From Pseudomonas crudilactis (GTDB lineage: Bacteria > Pseudomonadota > Gammaproteobacteria > Pseudomonadales > Pseudomonadaceae): DNA of 64,000 nucleotides. Positions 9,316-20,216 of this stretch are shown here, in pieces (positions within the stretch are counted from its first letter, which is position 1; the number at the start of each line of letters is the position of its first letter). Under the pieces are notes generated by a model, which saw only the letters and a list, made by a program, of their open reading frames with translations, searched no databases and was not told where the DNA came from. The stretch spans positions 391,643 through 455,642 of the forward strand of contig NZ_WXVV01000002.1 in the NCBI RefSeq assembly GCF_013433315.1. Direction: 5' to 3'. The position numbers were made by a program, and so were the translations under genes.

Positions 9316-10100
9316 TGAGCAATGCGCTGATCCGTCTGGAACAGGTCGCCGTCACGTTTGCCGGGCAGGCTGTGCTGGACAACATCGAGCTGAGCGTCGA
9401 GCCGGGGCAGATTGTCACCCTGATCGGTCCTAACGGCGCCGGCAAAACCACGCTGGTGCGCGCCGTGCTCGGGCTGTTGAAACCGGACAGCGGCAGCGTC
9501 TGGCGCAAGCCGAAACTGCGCGTCGGCTACATGCCGCAAAAACTCCACGTCGATCCAACCTTGCCGCTTTCAGTGCTGCGCTTTCTGCGTCTGGTGCCGG
9601 GCGTTGACCGTCCGCGAGCGTTGGCCGCGTTGAAAGAAGTCGGCGCCGAGCATGTCATCGACAGCCCGGTGCAAAGCGTTTCCGGCGGTGAAATGCAGCG
9701 TGTGCTGCTGGCGCGAGCGTTGCTGCGCGAGCCGGAACTGCTGGTGCTCGACGAGCCGGTGCAAGGCGTCGACGTCGCCGGCCAGGCCGAGTTGTACAGC
9801 CTGATCACCCGTCTGCGCGACCGCCATGGCTGCGGCGTGTTGATGGTGTCCCACGATTTGCATCTGGTGATGAGCACCACCGACCAAGTGGTCTGCCTCA
9901 ACCGTCATGTCTGCTGTTCCGGGCATCCCGAGCAGGTCAGCGGCGATCCTGCGTTCGTCGAGCTGTTCGGCAAGAACGCGCAGAGCCTGGCGGTTTATCA
10001 CCACCATCACGACCACGCTCACGACCTGCACGGTTCGGTGGTCAAAGGGCCGGTTACTGGCCAACCCCACGTTCACGGAGACAACTGCAAGCATGGCTGA
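9315..10100 (+). CDS. znuC: Zinc ABC transporter ATP-binding protein
   Basis: ATPase of the ZnuABC importer. 261 residues with Walker [10 protein letters not shown] (38-46), an ABC signature VSGGEMQR, Walker B LLVLDEP and the switch histidine in VSHDLH. The C-terminus carries a His-rich tail ([11 protein letters not shown]) that may bind zinc, usual in ZnuC. The ATG at 9315 overlaps the zur stop; the 3' end overlaps znuB by 8 bases. Confidence 0.96.
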   Translation: MSNALIRLEQVAVTFAGQAVLDNIELSVEPGQIVTLIGPNGAGKTTLVRAVLGLLKPDSGSVWRKPKLRVGYMPQKLHVDPTLPLSVLRFLRLVPGVDRPRALAALKEVGAEHVIDSPVQSVSGGEMQRVLLARALLREPELLVLDEPVQGVDVAGQAELYSLITRLRDRHGCGVLMVSHDLHLVMSTTDQVVCLNRHVCCSGHPEQVSGDPAFVELFGKNAQSLAVYHHHHDHAHDLHGSVVKGPVTGQPHVHGDNCKHG

Positions 10101-10881
10101 TTTTCTGTTGTATGCCCTGCTTGCAGGTCTGGCGCTGGCGCTGGTGGCCGGGCCGCTCGGTTCCTTCGTGGTCTGGCGGCGCATGGCCTATTTCGGCGAT
10201 ACCCTGTCCCACGCCGCGCTGCTCGGCGTGGCTTTGGGCTTTTTGCTGGATGTCAGCCCGACCGTCGCAGTCACTGTAGGCTGTCTGTTGCTGGCGGTGC
10301 TGCTGGTCACGTTGCAACAGCGCCAACCGCTGGCGTCCGACACGCTTTTGGGAATTCTCGCACCGAGCACGCTCTCTCTCGGCCTGGTGGTACTAAGCTT
10401 CATGCATGAAGTGCGGATCGACCTGATGGCCTATCTGTTCGGCGACCTGCTGGCGATCAGCCCGACCGATCTAGCGTGGATTCTCGGCGGAAGCGCGGCG
10501 GTGCTGGTGTTGCTGGTGACGCTGTGGCGGCCATTGCTGGCGATCACCGTGCACGAAGAGCTGGCCAAAGTTGAAGGCCTGCCAGTCGCTGGCCTGCGCA
10601 TGGCGCTGATGTTGTTGATTGCGGTGGTGATCGCGGTGGCGATGAAAATCGTCGGGGTGCTGCTGATTACCTCGCTGTTGATCATCCCGGCGGCTGCGGC
10701 ACAGCGTCACGCCCGTTCGCCGGAGCAGATGGCACTGGGCGCAAGCCTGCTAGGCATGCTCGCGGTGTGTGGCGGGCTGGCGTTGTCGTGGTTCAAGGAC
10801 ACCCCGGCGGGGCCGTCAATCGTTGTGACGGCGGCCGCACTGTTTCTGCTGAGTTTTGTTCTGCCCCGTCGTGGGGTGTAG
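10093..10881 (+). CDS. znuB: Zinc ABC transporter permease
   Basis: Membrane channel of the zinc importer, of the ABC-3 permease family. 262 residues with about eight hydrophobic segments and the conserved cytoplasmic motif [15 protein letters not shown] near residue 33. The ATG at 10093 ([12 protein letters not shown]) lies inside the end of znuC, giving an 8-base overlap. Together with znuA on the other strand it completes the high-affinity zinc system. Confidence 0.95.
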   Translation: MADFLLYALLAGLALALVAGPLGSFVVWRRMAYFGDTLSHAALLGVALGFLLDVSPTVAVTVGCLLLAVLLVTLQQRQPLASDTLLGILAPSTLSLGLVVLSFMHEVRIDLMAYLFGDLLAISPTDLAWILGGSAAVLVLLVTLWRPLLAITVHEELAKVEGLPVAGLRMALMLLIAVVIAVAMKIVGVLLITSLLIIPAAAAQRHARSPEQMALGASLLGMLAVCGGLALSWFKDTPAGPSIVVTAAALFLLSFVLPRRGV

Positions 10882-10918
10882 ACTTGGCCGCTTTTTGCGC
10901 AAATAGAGAGTCGCAGGA

Positions 10919-11632
10919 ATGAAGCCGTTCGCCTCCCGTTATCTGCTCCTTGTCGCATTTTCAGTGCTGCTGGGCGCCTGCCAAAGCACGCCGCCGGTGG
11001 CCGAAGTCCCCGATGCGCGGGCTACGGCCATCGCACAGCTGGAGCAAAGTCTGGCCAGCAGCGAACTGGCCACTGCCGAAGATCAATTGGCTGCTTTGCA
11101 GAAAGACACCCCAAACGATCAGTCCCTTGAGCAATACCAGCGGCAGCTTGCCGAAGCGTATCTGCGCCGCAGCCAGATCGTGCTGCAGAAGGGGGATGTG
11201 AATGCAGCGGCTACGGCGTTGAGCCGTGCTCGCGCGTTGATGCCGAAAGCACCGGCGCTGACCGGTGGCGTGAATGGCGCCATCACCGAAGCGCGCAAGG
11301 CTGAGCTGGAAAAGGCTGAGGCTGCATTGCTGGCCGCCGAGGCCAAGCCGAAAGCTAAAGTGATTGATCCGACCGCTGAGAGCACTACGGTTGCGCTGAA
11401 CATCACCGATAGCCGCAAACTTCGTCGTCAACTCGACGCGATCGCCGCTGATGTGGTGAATTACGAGTGTGGGGTGACGATTCAGGCGCCACGGACGAAT
11501 GATTATCCATGGTTGGCGACGTTGCTGACCAAACGGGTCAAGAAACTGAATCCGGATTTTGAACTGAAAATTGAGAAGCAGATTGTGCGCACCGTACCGG
11601 CGCAGATGGTTTTGAGCCCGCGTAAACCCTAA
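10919..11632 (+). CDS. Lipoprotein of unknown function (PA5502-like)
   Basis: A 237-residue lipoprotein: signal peptide with lipobox LGAC (Cys21). The next 130 residues are helical and repetitive (LASSELATAEDQLAAL, then QRQLAEAYLRRSQIVLQ and AATALSRARALMPKAPALTGG), which looks TPR-like. A Lys/Ala-rich helix follows, then a small C-terminal domain with one Cys (VVNYECGVTIQAP). PA5502 occupies the corresponding place before metN in P. aeruginosa. Function unknown; outer-membrane placement is likely because Gln follows the lipid Cys. Confidence 0.82.
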   Translation: MKPFASRYLLLVAFSVLLGACQSTPPVAEVPDARATAIAQLEQSLASSELATAEDQLAALQKDTPNDQSLEQYQRQLAEAYLRRSQIVLQKGDVNAAATALSRARALMPKAPALTGGVNGAITEARKAELEKAEAALLAAEAKPKAKVIDPTAESTTVALNITDSRKLRRQLDAIAADVVNYECGVTIQAPRTNDYPWLATLLTKRVKKLNPDFELKIEKQIVRTVPAQMVLSPRKP

Positions 11633-11637
11633 AAGGC

Positions 11638-11731
11638 TTCGCGAGCAAGCTCGCTCCAACATTGGGATTTTTTGTGAACACAAATCTTGTGATCGACAAA
11701 AATCCACTGTGGGAGCGAGCTTGCTCGCGAA
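11638..11731. repeat. REP doublet (GAGCAAGCTCGCTC type)
   Basis: Two inverted REP units, 11638-11657 and 11712-11731, perfect reverse complements of 20 bp each and each palindromic inside. They lie between the convergent lipoprotein and catalase genes. Confidence 0.85.
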
Positions 11732-11756
11732 AGCGTCCTTTCAGCAAACGAAGATC

Positions 11757-13895
11757 TTAAGCCGGAATGGCTTTCGCCTTAGGCTCCCGCTCCCAAACCC
11801 GATGCTGCCCGATCGCCGCAAAGAATGGTTTGGTCAACGCCGGCACATCCTTGCCCTGCAGCAATCCAGCATCCACCTCCAGCTTCAGCAAATCCTGCAA
11901 CTGCTTAGCCTCGCCGTGCAACGCAATCGCCTTCAAATGCTTGTACGCCTCCAGCAGGTAATGCAAGGCCACGCCATCGCCGCTCAGTGCTTTGACCGAC
12001 GCCGCGCCACCCGGCACGAACACCGCATCGAAAATCACTGACGGCATGCCTTCCATCGAGGCATCCACTGGCAACGTTTTGCCGTCAGCGGTCTTCACCG
12101 GCGCTGAAGTTGGGCCGAGCAACTTGGCATGCGCACCTTCAGCGGCCAATGCCTTCTTCATTGCATCAATCGCCGCACCATCGACGCCGTTGGCAGCAAG
12201 AATCGCCACTTTTCGGGTTTTGATGTTTTCTGGCAGCAAATTAGCCTGACTCAATGACGGCGAGTGATCGAAAGACACCTTGCGCGTATCCACCGTGCCT
12301 TTGGTAGGCGCAGGCAGACCCAGATTAGCCGCCACACGCTTGGCCAATTCCAGATCGATGTTGGCCAGAATCTCGTTCACTTCCCGCGCACGGATGAACT
12401 CACGCTCAACCTTGCCCAGCTCGAAGCTGTAAGCGGCAATGATGTGCTCCTTCTCGTGATCGCTCATGCTGTTGAAGAACAACGTCGCCTGGGAGAAGTG
12501 ATCGCTGAACGACTCGCTGCGCTGGCGGATCTTGTTGGCATCGATTCGTTCCGGATAGCTCTCGAAACCACCGTCCTGCGCGGCCGGCGGAGTTTCTTTG
12601 GGCCAGCCACCATCAATCGAGTTCGGCTCATACGAGGCGCGGCCCTTGTCGATCACCGTGCGGTGCTGCGCATCGCGCTGGCCATTGTGGAACGGCGCGA
12701 CCGGGCGGTTGATCGGCAGCTCATGAAAATTCGGCCCGCCGAGTCGGCTGATTTGCGTATCGGTGTAGGAAAACAGCCGGCCTTGCAGCAGCGGGTCATT
12801 GGAGAAGTCGATGCCCGGCACGATGTGGCCAGGGCAGAACGCGACCTGCTCGGTCTCGGCAAAGAAGTTGTCCGGGTTGCGGTTCAGGGTCATCTTGCCC
12901 AGCGGCGTGATCGGCACGATTTCTTCGGGGATCAGCTTGGTCGGGTCGAGGATATCGAAATCGAAGTCGTGCTCGTTTTCCTCCTCAATAATCTGTACGC
13001 CGAGTTCCCATTCCGGGTAATCGCCCATCTCGATCGCTTCCCAGAGGTCGCGACGGTGGTAGTCGGTGTCTTTACCGGCGAGCTTCTGCGCCTCGTCCCA
13101 GACCAGCGAGCACGTGCCGGCAGTAGGGCGCCAGTGGAATTTGACGAAGCGCGATTTGCCCTCGGCGTTGATCAGGCGGAAGGTGTGCACGCCGAAGCCC
13201 TGCATGCTGCGCAGGCTTTTCGGGATCGCCCGGTCGGACATTGCCCAGATGACCATGTGTGCCGATTCCGGCACCAAGGACACAAAGTCCCAGAACGTAT
13301 CGTGCGCCGAGCCACCGGTAGGAATTTCATTGTGCGGCTCGGGCTTCACCGCGTGGACGAAGTCGGGAAACTTGATCGCGTCCTGAATGAAAAACACCGG
13401 CATGTTGTTGCCGACCAGATCGAAGTTGCCTTCATCGGTGAAGAATTTCACCGCGAAACCGCGTACGTCACGCACGGTGTCGCCGGAACCACGCGGCCCC
13501 TGCACCGTGGAAAAGCGCACGAATACCGGCGTCTTTTTCCCCGGATCCTGTAGGAAGCCGGCCTTGGTCAGTGTCGAGTGGTTCTCGTAAGCCTGAAAGA
13601 AACCATGCGCGCCGGTTCCGCGTGCGTGAACGATGCGCTCCGGGATCCGCTCATGGTCAAAATGCGTGATCTTTTCCCGCATGATGAAGTCTTCAAGCAG
13701 CGACGGCCCGCGCGGGCCGGCCTTGAGGGTGTTCTGGTTGTCGGCGATCTTCACGCCTTGGTTGGTGCGCAGCGCCTGGCCGGTGGCATCGGAGCGGAAT
13801 TTTTCCAGGCTATCGAGTTTGGCGTTGGTGTTGGCACGATCCGGGGCATCGGTTCCGGCCATCTGGCTTTTATCGGACGTAGGCTTCTTGCTCAT
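11757..13895 (-). CDS. katE: Large-subunit monofunctional catalase HPII
   Basis: Decomposes hydrogen peroxide in the cytoplasm. 712 residues, the length of clade 2 large-subunit catalases. The catalytic His is His90 in [13 protein letters not shown] and the proximal heme Tyr lies near residue 375 in RLFSYTDTQ. The C-terminal 150 residues (from [12 protein letters not shown], about 558) form the flavodoxin/class I amidotransferase-like domain that distinguishes HPII. The ATG at 13895 ([11 protein letters not shown]) follows a good GAGGAG ribosome site; an in-frame extension to 13976 was rejected. It sits between the PA5502-like gene and metN, which are neighbours in P. aeruginosa. Confidence 0.95.
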   Translation of the reverse strand: MSKKPTSDKSQMAGTDAPDRANTNAKLDSLEKFRSDATGQALRTNQGVKIADNQNTLKAGPRGPSLLEDFIMREKITHFDHERIPERIVHARGTGAHGFFQAYENHSTLTKAGFLQDPGKKTPVFVRFSTVQGPRGSGDTVRDVRGFAVKFFTDEGNFDLVGNNMPVFFIQDAIKFPDFVHAVKPEPHNEIPTGGSAHDTFWDFVSLVPESAHMVIWAMSDRAIPKSLRSMQGFGVHTFRLINAEGKSRFVKFHWRPTAGTCSLVWDEAQKLAGKDTDYHRRDLWEAIEMGDYPEWELGVQIIEEENEHDFDFDILDPTKLIPEEIVPITPLGKMTLNRNPDNFFAETEQVAFCPGHIVPGIDFSNDPLLQGRLFSYTDTQISRLGGPNFHELPINRPVAPFHNGQRDAQHRTVIDKGRASYEPNSIDGGWPKETPPAAQDGGFESYPERIDANKIRQRSESFSDHFSQATLFFNSMSDHEKEHIIAAYSFELGKVEREFIRAREVNEILANIDLELAKRVAANLGLPAPTKGTVDTRKVSFDHSPSLSQANLLPENIKTRKVAILAANGVDGAAIDAMKKALAAEGAHAKLLGPTSAPVKTADGKTLPVDASMEGMPSVIFDAVFVPGGAASVKALSGDGVALHYLLEAYKHLKAIALHGEAKQLQDLLKLEVDAGLLQGKDVPALTKPFFAAIGQHRVWEREPKAKAIPA

Positions 13896-14158
13896 CAGTC
13901 GTAAACTCCTCGGTTGACCCCGATCCTGGCCGGGGACTCTTGAGTGGTTCCCGGGCACGGCACCCAGGGTTTTCAAGTCGCTTACTTAGTGACTGATGGG
14001 CTGCTTTGGACGTTCCTTTTTTATGACCTTTGATCTTGTTATTGCCAAATCGAAGGTTAATTGCGAAATAAATGCTAAGAACCTCTATACGGACAGGCTA
14101 AAATGCGCGCCCGGCTAACCGCTGATCCTTTTCTAACGCGCCCCACAAGGTTCGCTAC

Positions 14159-15166
14159 GTGATCGAGTTTCAAAACGTCCATAAGACTTACCGCGTCGCC
14201 GGTAAGGATATTCCCGCGCTGCACCCGACCAGTCTCTCTATCGAGAACGGGCAAGTGTTCGGCTTGATCGGTCATTCCGGCGCGGGCAAAAGTACCCTGC
14301 TGCGTCTGATCAATCGCCTGGAGAACTCCAGCGGCGGCAAGATCATCGTCGACGGCGAAGAAGTCACCGCGCTGGACGCCAACGGCCTGCGCCGTTTCCG
14401 TCAGCAAGTCGGGATGATCTTCCAGCACTTCAACCTGCTCGCCTCCAAGACCGTGGCCGACAACGTTGCGTTGCCGCTGACCCTGGCCGGCGAACTGTCG
14501 GGCAGCGAGATCGACAAGCGTGTCGCCGAGTTGCTGGCGCGGGTCGGTCTGTCCGACCACGCCAAGAAGTATCCGGCGCAATTGTCCGGCGGCCAGAAGC
14601 AGCGCGTCGGCATCGCCCGCGCCCTGGCAACCAAGCCGAAGATTCTGCTGTGCGACGAGGCCACCAGTGCCCTCGACCCGCAGACCACCGCGTCGGTTCT
14701 GCAACTGCTGGCCGAGATCAACCGCGAACTGAAACTGACCATCGTCCTGATCACTCACGAAATGGATGTCATCCGTCGCGTCTGCGATCAAGTGGCGGTG
14801 ATGGACGCCGGCGTGATCGTCGAGCAAGGTTCGGTGGCCGATGTGTTCCTGCATCCCAAGCACCCGACCACCAAGCGTTTTGTTCAGGAAAGCGAGCAGA
14901 TCGACGAAAGCGAGCAGCGTGATGACTTCGCTCACGTGCCGGGCCGCATCGTACGTCTGACTTTCCAGGGCGAAGCGACCTATGCGCCGCTGCTCGGTAC
15001 CGTCGCCCGGGAGACCGGCGTCGACTACAGCATTCTTGCCGGTCGTATCGACCGCATCAAAGACATTCCGTACGGGCAATTGACCCTCGCCGTCACCGGT
15101 GGCGACATGGAAGCGGCCTTCGCCCGCTTCACCGCCGCTGACGTTCACATGGAGGTATTGCGCTAA
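14159..15166 (+). CDS. metN: Methionine ABC transporter ATP-binding protein
   Basis: ATPase of the D/L-methionine importer. 335 residues, GTG start. Walker A is GHSGAGKST (38-46), signature LSGGQKQR, Walker [14 protein letters not shown]-loop ITHEMD. The C-terminal 90 residues form the NIL/ACT-like regulatory domain that binds methionine and inhibits the transporter. Its stop overlaps the metI start by one base. Confidence 0.96.
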   Translation: MIEFQNVHKTYRVAGKDIPALHPTSLSIENGQVFGLIGHSGAGKSTLLRLINRLENSSGGKIIVDGEEVTALDANGLRRFRQQVGMIFQHFNLLASKTVADNVALPLTLAGELSGSEIDKRVAELLARVGLSDHAKKYPAQLSGGQKQRVGIARALATKPKILLCDEATSALDPQTTASVLQLLAEINRELKLTIVLITHEMDVIRRVCDQVAVMDAGVIVEQGSVADVFLHPKHPTTKRFVQESEQIDESEQRDDFAHVPGRIVRLTFQGEATYAPLLGTVARETGVDYSILAGRIDRIKDIPYGQLTLAVTGGDMEAAFARFTAADVHMEVLR

Positions 15167-15840
15167 TGGAAGACCTGATCAGTTTCTTCACCAACATCGA
15201 CTGGTACGAAATCTGGCTGGCCACCGGCGACACCATGCTGATGCTCGGCGGTTCGCTGCTGTTCACTGTGTTGCTCGGCCTGCCGCTGGGCGTGTTGCTG
15301 TTCCTCTGCAGCCCGCGTCAGTTGCTGGAAAACCGTGGCCTCTATGCGTTCATGTCGCTGGCGGTGAACATCCTGCGTTCGCTGCCGTTCATTATTCTGT
15401 TGATCGTGATGATCCCGTTCACCGTGCTGATTACCGGTACGTCGCTGGGCGTGGCCGGTGCGATTCCGCCGTTGGTAGTCGGTGCGACACCGTTCTTCGC
15501 GCGTCTGGTGGAAACCGCGCTGCGTGAAGTCGATCGCGGCATCATCGAAGCGACCCAGTCGATGGGCGCGACCACGCGGCAGATCATCATGAACGCCCTG
15601 CTGCCGGAGGCCCGTCCGGGCATCTTCGCGGCGATTACGGTGACGGCGATTACACTGGTGTCCTACACGGCGATGGCCGGTGTGGTCGGCGCCGGTGGTC
15701 TGGGTGACCTGGCGATCCGTTTCGGTTACCAGCGTTTCCAGACCGACGTGATGATCGTCACCGTGGTGTTGCTGCTGATTCTGGTGCAAGTGCTGCAGAT
15801 GGTCGGTGATCGACTGGTCGTGCATTTTTCGCGCAAATAA
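15166..15840 (+). CDS. metI: Methionine ABC transporter permease
   Basis: 224-residue inner-membrane permease with about five hydrophobic segments and the EAA loop (EATQSMGATTRQIIMNALLPEARPG around residues 126-147) that docks on MetN. Length and arrangement are typical of MetI. Second gene of metN-metI-metQ. Confidence 0.95.
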   Translation: MEDLISFFTNIDWYEIWLATGDTMLMLGGSLLFTVLLGLPLGVLLFLCSPRQLLENRGLYAFMSLAVNILRSLPFIILLIVMIPFTVLITGTSLGVAGAIPPLVVGATPFFARLVETALREVDRGIIEATQSMGATTRQIIMNALLPEARPGIFAAITVTAITLVSYTAMAGVVGAGGLGDLAIRFGYQRFQTDVMIVTVVLLLILVQVLQMVGDRLVVHFSRK

Positions 15841-15917
15841 CCGGTTTTGTAATCAAGAGATGAGCCGGCCATTCGCTGGCAGGCGCCAGACGGGCGCTTT
15901 GAAAAGGAGTTAGCTGA

Positions 15918-16688
15918 ATGAAAAAACTGATCGCTGCTTTTGCTGCCGTTGCAGCATTCTCGGCCCACGCCGAAACCCTGACCGTGGCCGCCACCCCGGT
16001 GCCACACGCAGAAATCCTCGAGTTCGTGAAACCAGCCTTGGCCAAAGAAGGCGTGGAGCTGAAGGTCAAGGTCTTCACCGACTACATTCAGCCGAACGTA
16101 CAGGTCGCGGAAAAGCGTCTGGACGCCAACTTCTTCCAGCACCAGCCGTACCTCGATGAGTTCAACAAGGCCAAGGGCACCAGTCTGGTTGCCGTGACCG
16201 GTGTACACCTGGAGCCGCTGGGCGCTTATTCGAGCAAGCTCAAGGATCTGAAGGATCTGCCAAGCGGTGCCAACGTGGTGATCCCGAACGACGCTACCAA
16301 CGGTGGCCGTGCGCTGTTGCTGCTGGCCAAGGCTGGCGTGATCACGCTGAAGGATCCGACCAACATCCTGTCGACCGTCAAAGACATCGCGCAAAACCCG
16401 AAAGACCTGAAGATCCGTGAACTGGAAGCCGCGACCATCCCGCGCGTGCTGACCCAGGTCGATCTGGCGCTGATCAACACCAACTACGCGCTGGAAGCCA
16501 AGCTCGATCCGTCCAAGGATGCGCTGGTGATCGAAGGTAACGACTCGCCGTACGTGAACATCCTCGTGTCCCGCGCGGACAACAAGGATAGCGATGCGAT
16601 GCAGAAACTCGCTGCTGCGCTGCACAGCCCGGAAGTGAAGAAATTCATTACCGAGAAGTACAAAGGCGCGGTATTGCCGGCGTTCTGA
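15918..16688 (+). CDS. metQ: Methionine-binding protein of the MetNIQ importer
   Basis: 256-residue substrate-binding protein of the NLPA/MetQ family. The signal peptide (about 18 residues, ending AHA) has no lipobox cysteine, so this is a free periplasmic protein, not the lipoprotein seen in E. coli. Family features are FFQHQPYLDEFN and the PNDATNGGRALLLL loop. An AAGGAG ribosome site precedes the ATG; a strong terminator follows the gene. Confidence 0.94.
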   Translation: MKKLIAAFAAVAAFSAHAETLTVAATPVPHAEILEFVKPALAKEGVELKVKVFTDYIQPNVQVAEKRLDANFFQHQPYLDEFNKAKGTSLVAVTGVHLEPLGAYSSKLKDLKDLPSGANVVIPNDATNGGRALLLLAKAGVITLKDPTNILSTVKDIAQNPKDLKIRELEAATIPRVLTQVDLALINTNYALEAKLDPSKDALVIEGNDSPYVNILVSRADNKDSDAMQKLAAALHSPEVKKFITEKYKGAVLPAF

Positions 16689-16710
16689 TTCAGGAATGCT
16701 GCAACGAAAA

Positions 16711-16737
16711 GGGGACGCCATGCGCGTCCCCTTTTTT
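16711..16737 (+). terminator. Rho-independent terminator of metNIQ
   Basis: Perfect 8-bp stem (GGGGACGC/GCGTCCCC) with a 5-base loop, followed by six T, 22 bases past the metQ stop. Confidence 0.88.
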
Positions 16738-16774
16738 GTGTCTTGTGTTTGGCTTGCGACCTGCTGTGAAGCTT

Positions 16775-16995
16775 CCCCTCACCCCAGCCCTCTCCCAGAG
16801 GGAGAGGGGGCCGACCGAGGTATCTGGCGTCATACATCGACCTGAAAGATCGAGTCGATTATGGATTCGGCACAGCACATCGACCTGACCGATCTTGGCG
16901 ATTATGGATTCAAAGCATCACGTTCAATTCGGTGCAGCTCCCCCATATTCCCCAATCAGTCCCCTCTCCCTTTGGGAGAGGGCTAGGGTGAGGGG
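16775..16995. repeat. Composite inverted-repeat element, copy 1
   Basis: A 221-bp element bounded by inverted ends: CCCCTCACCC at 16775 and GGGTGAGGGG at the right end, each continued by an internal GGGAGAGGG hairpin. The core contains a tandem imperfect repeat (ATCGACCTGA...GATTATGGATTC, twice). A related element lies at 45980-46139. It fills most of the 325-base gap between metQ and sco; nothing coding is seen there. Confidence 0.75.
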
Positions 16996-17013
16996 CTCTT
17001 GGCTTTTAAACTG

Positions 17014-17649
17014 TCACTTACGGTTAAGCATCACCGGCAGCTGCGCCACCAGTTTGGTGTTATTCAGCGGCGCCCGAATAAACCCACGCTGCGTCCCGTC
17101 CGGCCCGATCACCGCCAGATTGCCGCTATGGTCAACGGTGTAATTCGGCTTGCTCGTATCCGCCGGAATAAACGGAATACTCACCGCATTCGCCACCTTC
17201 TGCAGCTCTTCAATCGAGGTCGGCGTCAGGCCAACAAACTGCGGATCAAAGTAGCCCAGATACTGCTTCAACTGCTTCGGGTTATCGCGGTTCGGGTCAA
17301 CGCTGACCAGCACGATCTGCAACTTGTCCACAGCGTCCTTCGGCAGTTCACTCTTGATCTGCCGCAGCTGCGCCAGCGTGGTCGGGCAAATGTCCGGGCA
17401 GAAGGTGTAGCCGAAGAACAACAGACTCCACTTACCTTTGAGCTCATTGATCGCCACCGGTTTGCCGTCCTGATCGGTCATCGTCACGTCCGGCAAATTA
17501 CGGCTTTGCGGCAGCAGAATGATGCCGGCGTCGATCAGCGCAGTCGGGTCGCCCTGGCCCTTGCCGCTCAGCACTTTGTTGACGGTAAGTCCCAGGATCA
17601 GCGCGATCACGGCGACGAGGATGAAGACGGTTTTCTGGGTTCGAGTCAT
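17014..17649 (-). CDS. sco: SCO1/SenC copper chaperone for cytochrome oxidase
   Basis: Membrane-anchored thioredoxin-fold protein that delivers copper to the CuA site of subunit II. 211 residues with one N-terminal transmembrane anchor (about 7-25). The copper ligands Cys84-x3-Cys88 (FCPDICPTT) and His174 (VDHSGNL) are all present. The ATG at 17649 overlaps the cyoE stop by two bases; longer in-frame readings to 18183 run through cyoE and are rejected. Last gene of the oxidase operon. Confidence 0.95.
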   Translation of the reverse strand: MTRTQKTVFILVAVIALILGLTVNKVLSGKGQGDPTALIDAGIILLPQSRNLPDVTMTDQDGKPVAINELKGKWSLLFFGYTFCPDICPTTLAQLRQIKSELPKDAVDKLQIVLVSVDPNRDNPKQLKQYLGYFDPQFVGLTPTSIEELQKVANAVSIPFIPADTSKPNYTVDHSGNLAVIGPDGTQRGFIRAPLNNTKLVAQLPVMLNRK

Positions 17650-18545
17650 AGGTTCAACAGTAAGTAGTGGTCTACGAGCAGGGCGATGAACAGTAGAAAC
17701 AAGTACCAAATAGAGTACTTGAAGGTGTTGATCGCCGCGTGCGGCCGAGTGCCACGGTACAGCACCACGGCCCATTGCAGAAACCTTGCGCCCAGACCGA
17801 GGGCGCAAATCAGGTAGAGCACACCGCTCATGTGGATCACGTACGGCAACAGACTCACCGCCAGCAGCGCGAAGGTGTACAGCAGAATGTGCACCTTGGT
17901 GTAGTGCTCGCCGTGGGTGACCGGCAGCATCGGGATGTCGGCCTTGGCGTATTCCTCTTTGCGATGGATCGCCAACGCCCAGAAGTGCGGCGGCGTCCAG
18001 GCGAAGATGATCAGCACCAGCAACAACGGTTCGGCGCTGACATGGCCGGTGGCGGCGGTCCAGCCCAGCAGCGGCGGTGCGGCGCCGGCGAGGCCACCGA
18101 TGACGATATTCTGCGGCGTCGCGCGTTTGAGGAAACCGGTGTAGATCACCGCATAACCGAGCAGCGAAGCGAGGGTCAGCCAAGCGGTCAGCGGATTGGT
18201 GAAGGTCAGCAACATGGCCTGACCAAGTAGCGCCAGCACCAGCGCAAACGTCAGTGCCGCCGCCGGCGAAACCCGTCCTTCAGCGAGTGGTCGTTTGTGC
18301 GTACGCGCCATCACCGCATCGATGCGCCGATCGACCACATGATTGACCGCCGCCGCGCCGCCGGCACACAACGCAATACCCAGATTGCCGAACACCAGCA
18401 CCGTCCACGGCACCCCGGCGCGGGTCGCGAGGAACATGCCGACCAGCGAGGTGATCAGCATCAGCACCACGACTTTCGGTTTGGTCAGTTCCAGATAATC
18501 ACGCCAGATCGCCTGATGCGGACGTTCGCCAATCAGAATCGCCAC
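17646..18545 (-). CDS. cyoE: Protoheme IX farnesyltransferase (heme O synthase)
   Basis: Adds the farnesyl chain to heme B, making heme O, the precursor of heme A. 299 residues of the UbiA family with multiple hydrophobic segments. The prenyl-diphosphate/Mg site is [20 protein letters not shown] and the second conserved loop is [13 protein letters not shown]. It overlaps ctaA by 13 bases and sco by 4, so the three are translated together. Also called ctaB. Confidence 0.95.
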   Translation of the reverse strand: MAILIGERPHQAIWRDYLELTKPKVVVLMLITSLVGMFLATRAGVPWTVLVFGNLGIALCAGGAAAVNHVVDRRIDAVMARTHKRPLAEGRVSPAAALTFALVLALLGQAMLLTFTNPLTAWLTLASLLGYAVIYTGFLKRATPQNIVIGGLAGAAPPLLGWTAATGHVSAEPLLLVLIIFAWTPPHFWALAIHRKEEYAKADIPMLPVTHGEHYTKVHILLYTFALLAVSLLPYVIHMSGVLYLICALGLGARFLQWAVVLYRGTRPHAAINTFKYSIWYLFLLFIALLVDHYLLLNL

Positions 18546-19612
18546 GGCGTTTCTCCTTTTATGGTGATGGGCGCGGCTGCGTGTTTACGCGGGCTCAGGC
18601 GCCAACGCGCGAGCACCGGTTGTTTGACCCGGACCAGGCTGGTGCGCGCGTGGTAATTGACCAGCACCATGGTCAGCAACAACGCGGCACCGCCAGCGTT
18701 GTGCGCGACAGCGACCGGCAGCGGCAGATGGAACAGCACGTTGCTGATGCCGAGGGTGATTTGTGCGGCGAGGGCGACGAGGACCAATCCGGCCAGCCGC
18801 GTCATGCCGACCACTTTCAATTGCCACGCCAGACCGAGCAAAACCAAGGTCACCAACAACGCGCCGATGCGATGAGTCAGGTGAATCGCCGTACGCGCAT
18901 CGCTGTCGAGTTGTCCGCCCAGGTAATTCGGGCCGATGTGTTGAGTCAGGTGAAAGCCATTGGCGAAATCCGCTGGCGGCAACCATTGCCCGTGGCAGGT
19001 CGGAAAATCGATGCACGCCACCGCCGCGTAGTTGGAACTGACCCAGCCACCCAGTGCGATCTGACCAATCACCAGCAACAGTCCCGCCGTCGCCCAATAC
19101 TGCAAACGCTTGGGCACGGTCAGCGCCGGCAGCACGCCGGACAGTCGCAAGGTCAGCAAAAACAACAGACTCAAGGTCGCAAAACCACCGAGCAAATGCC
19201 CGGTGACCACTTGCGGCCAGAGTTTGAGCGTCACCGTCCACATGCCGAACGCCGCTTGTGCGAACACCACCGCGAGCAGAAACAACGGCAGCTTCAACGG
19301 CTGCCCCGGATGACGCCGGTTGACCCACGCCCGCCCGGCCAGAATCGAAATCAGCAGGCCGAGGGTGCCGGCGAAGTAGCGGTGGATCATCTCGTTCCAG
19401 CCCTTGTGCGCTTCCACTGGCGAATCGGGATAATGCAGTTCGGCATGGGCCAGTTGGGCTTCGCTTTTCGGCACGCTGATAAAACCGTAGCAGCCCGGCC
19501 AGTCCGGACAGCCGAGGCCGGCGTGGGTCAGGCGCGTATAGGCGCCGAGCAGCACCACAATCAGTGCCAGCAGGGTGGCAAACAGCGCGAGGCGAAATCC
19601 AGGTTTGGCCAT
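18533..19612 (-). CDS. ctaA: Heme A synthase (COX15/CtaA)
   Basis: Oxidises heme O to heme A in the inner membrane. 359 residues with eight predicted membrane helices in two similar halves and the conserved histidines in [38 protein letters not shown] and VAHNAGGA. The CPDWPGC and CIDFPTC pairs match the loop cysteines of the proteobacterial enzyme. Lies between the Sco-like gene and cyoE. Confidence 0.94.
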   Translation of the reverse strand: MAKPGFRLALFATLLALIVVLLGAYTRLTHAGLGCPDWPGCYGFISVPKSEAQLAHAELHYPDSPVEAHKGWNEMIHRYFAGTLGLLISILAGRAWVNRRHPGQPLKLPLFLLAVVFAQAAFGMWTVTLKLWPQVVTGHLLGGFATLSLLFLLTLRLSGVLPALTVPKRLQYWATAGLLLVIGQIALGGWVSSNYAAVACIDFPTCHGQWLPPADFANGFHLTQHIGPNYLGGQLDSDARTAIHLTHRIGALLVTLVLLGLAWQLKVVGMTRLAGLVLVALAAQITLGISNVLFHLPLPVAVAHNAGGAALLLTMVLVNYHARTSLVRVKQPVLARWRLSPRKHAAAPITIKGETPWRF

Positions 19613-19622
19613 GACGATGCCC

Positions 19623-20216
19623 TTATCCGATGTTCGACAGTTTCAGCAGATGACGCAGGTCGTTGAGCAGATCCTTGCCTTTCACATTCGGCTCGTAGCG
19701 CAGCACAAGGTTGCCGTGCGGGTCGATAATCCACAGTTGCGGCGTGGCCTTGTCGCCCGTGGTTTTACTGAACGTTGTAGCGTCCAGCGGATATCGTTGC
19801 AGCTGCGGATATTCGCGGGTCAGCTTGGCTTCGTAATCGGCGCTCAGCGGTTGCGCAGCGGCGAGAGCGTGGCTGGCGCGGCCGGCATCGCGACCGAGGC
19901 CGATCTGGATCTGCCGCGCCAGATACACCAGTTGCTGGCAATCCACCGCGCAATCCTTCGGCGCGGTGACCAGCATCTGCCAGCGCTCTTCATCCGCCTG
20001 CACGCCAAGGTCGGCGCGGGTCTGGCCGTTGCCGATCAGTTCGCCGTGATAGCTGCGACCTTCCGGTACCCAGAACTGCAATTTGTACATGCCGGTGGCG
20101 AGCACCATCGGGCCGATCACGCCGAGCAATATCAGCAGCAGCTGAATGCGCCCGCGACGACGGGTGGCGGCAGGCTTCGCCTCAGACATGCTGGGTGGAT
20201 TCATGGCCGTTCCCAT
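19623..20216 (-). CDS. Sco-like membrane-anchored thioredoxin-fold protein (PA0111-like)
   Basis: A 197-residue protein with one N-terminal membrane anchor (about 25-42) and a periplasmic domain. It is usually annotated as hypothetical. Cys89-x3-Cys93 (KDCAVDCQQL) and His167 (IIDPHGNLVLRY) reproduce the spacing of the Sco copper ligands, including the DxHGNL-like context, so I infer a divergent Sco/thioredoxin-like assembly factor. The ATG at 20216 follows AAGGAG by 7 bases and overlaps SURF1 by 35; other in-frame ATGs are at 20204 and 20189. Placement between SURF1 and ctaA supports a role in oxidase assembly. Confidence 0.82.
   Translation of the reverse strand: MGTAMNPPSMSEAKPAATRRRGRIQLLLILLGVIGPMVLATGMYKLQFWVPEGRSYHGELIGNGQTRADLGVQADEERWQMLVTAPKDCAVDCQQLVYLARQIQIGLGRDAGRASHALAAAQPLSADYEAKLTREYPQLQRYPLDATTFSKTTGDKATPQLWIIDPHGNLVLRYEPNVKGKDLLNDLRHLLKLSNIG

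Noticed and set aside
12264..13553. 429-codon open frame opposite katE
   Set aside because: Antisense shadow of the catalase gene with no independent ribosome site or domain.
16775..16995. CRISPR-like array because of repeated units
   Set aside because: Only two tandem imperfect units and palindromic ends; no regular repeat-spacer pattern and no cas genes.
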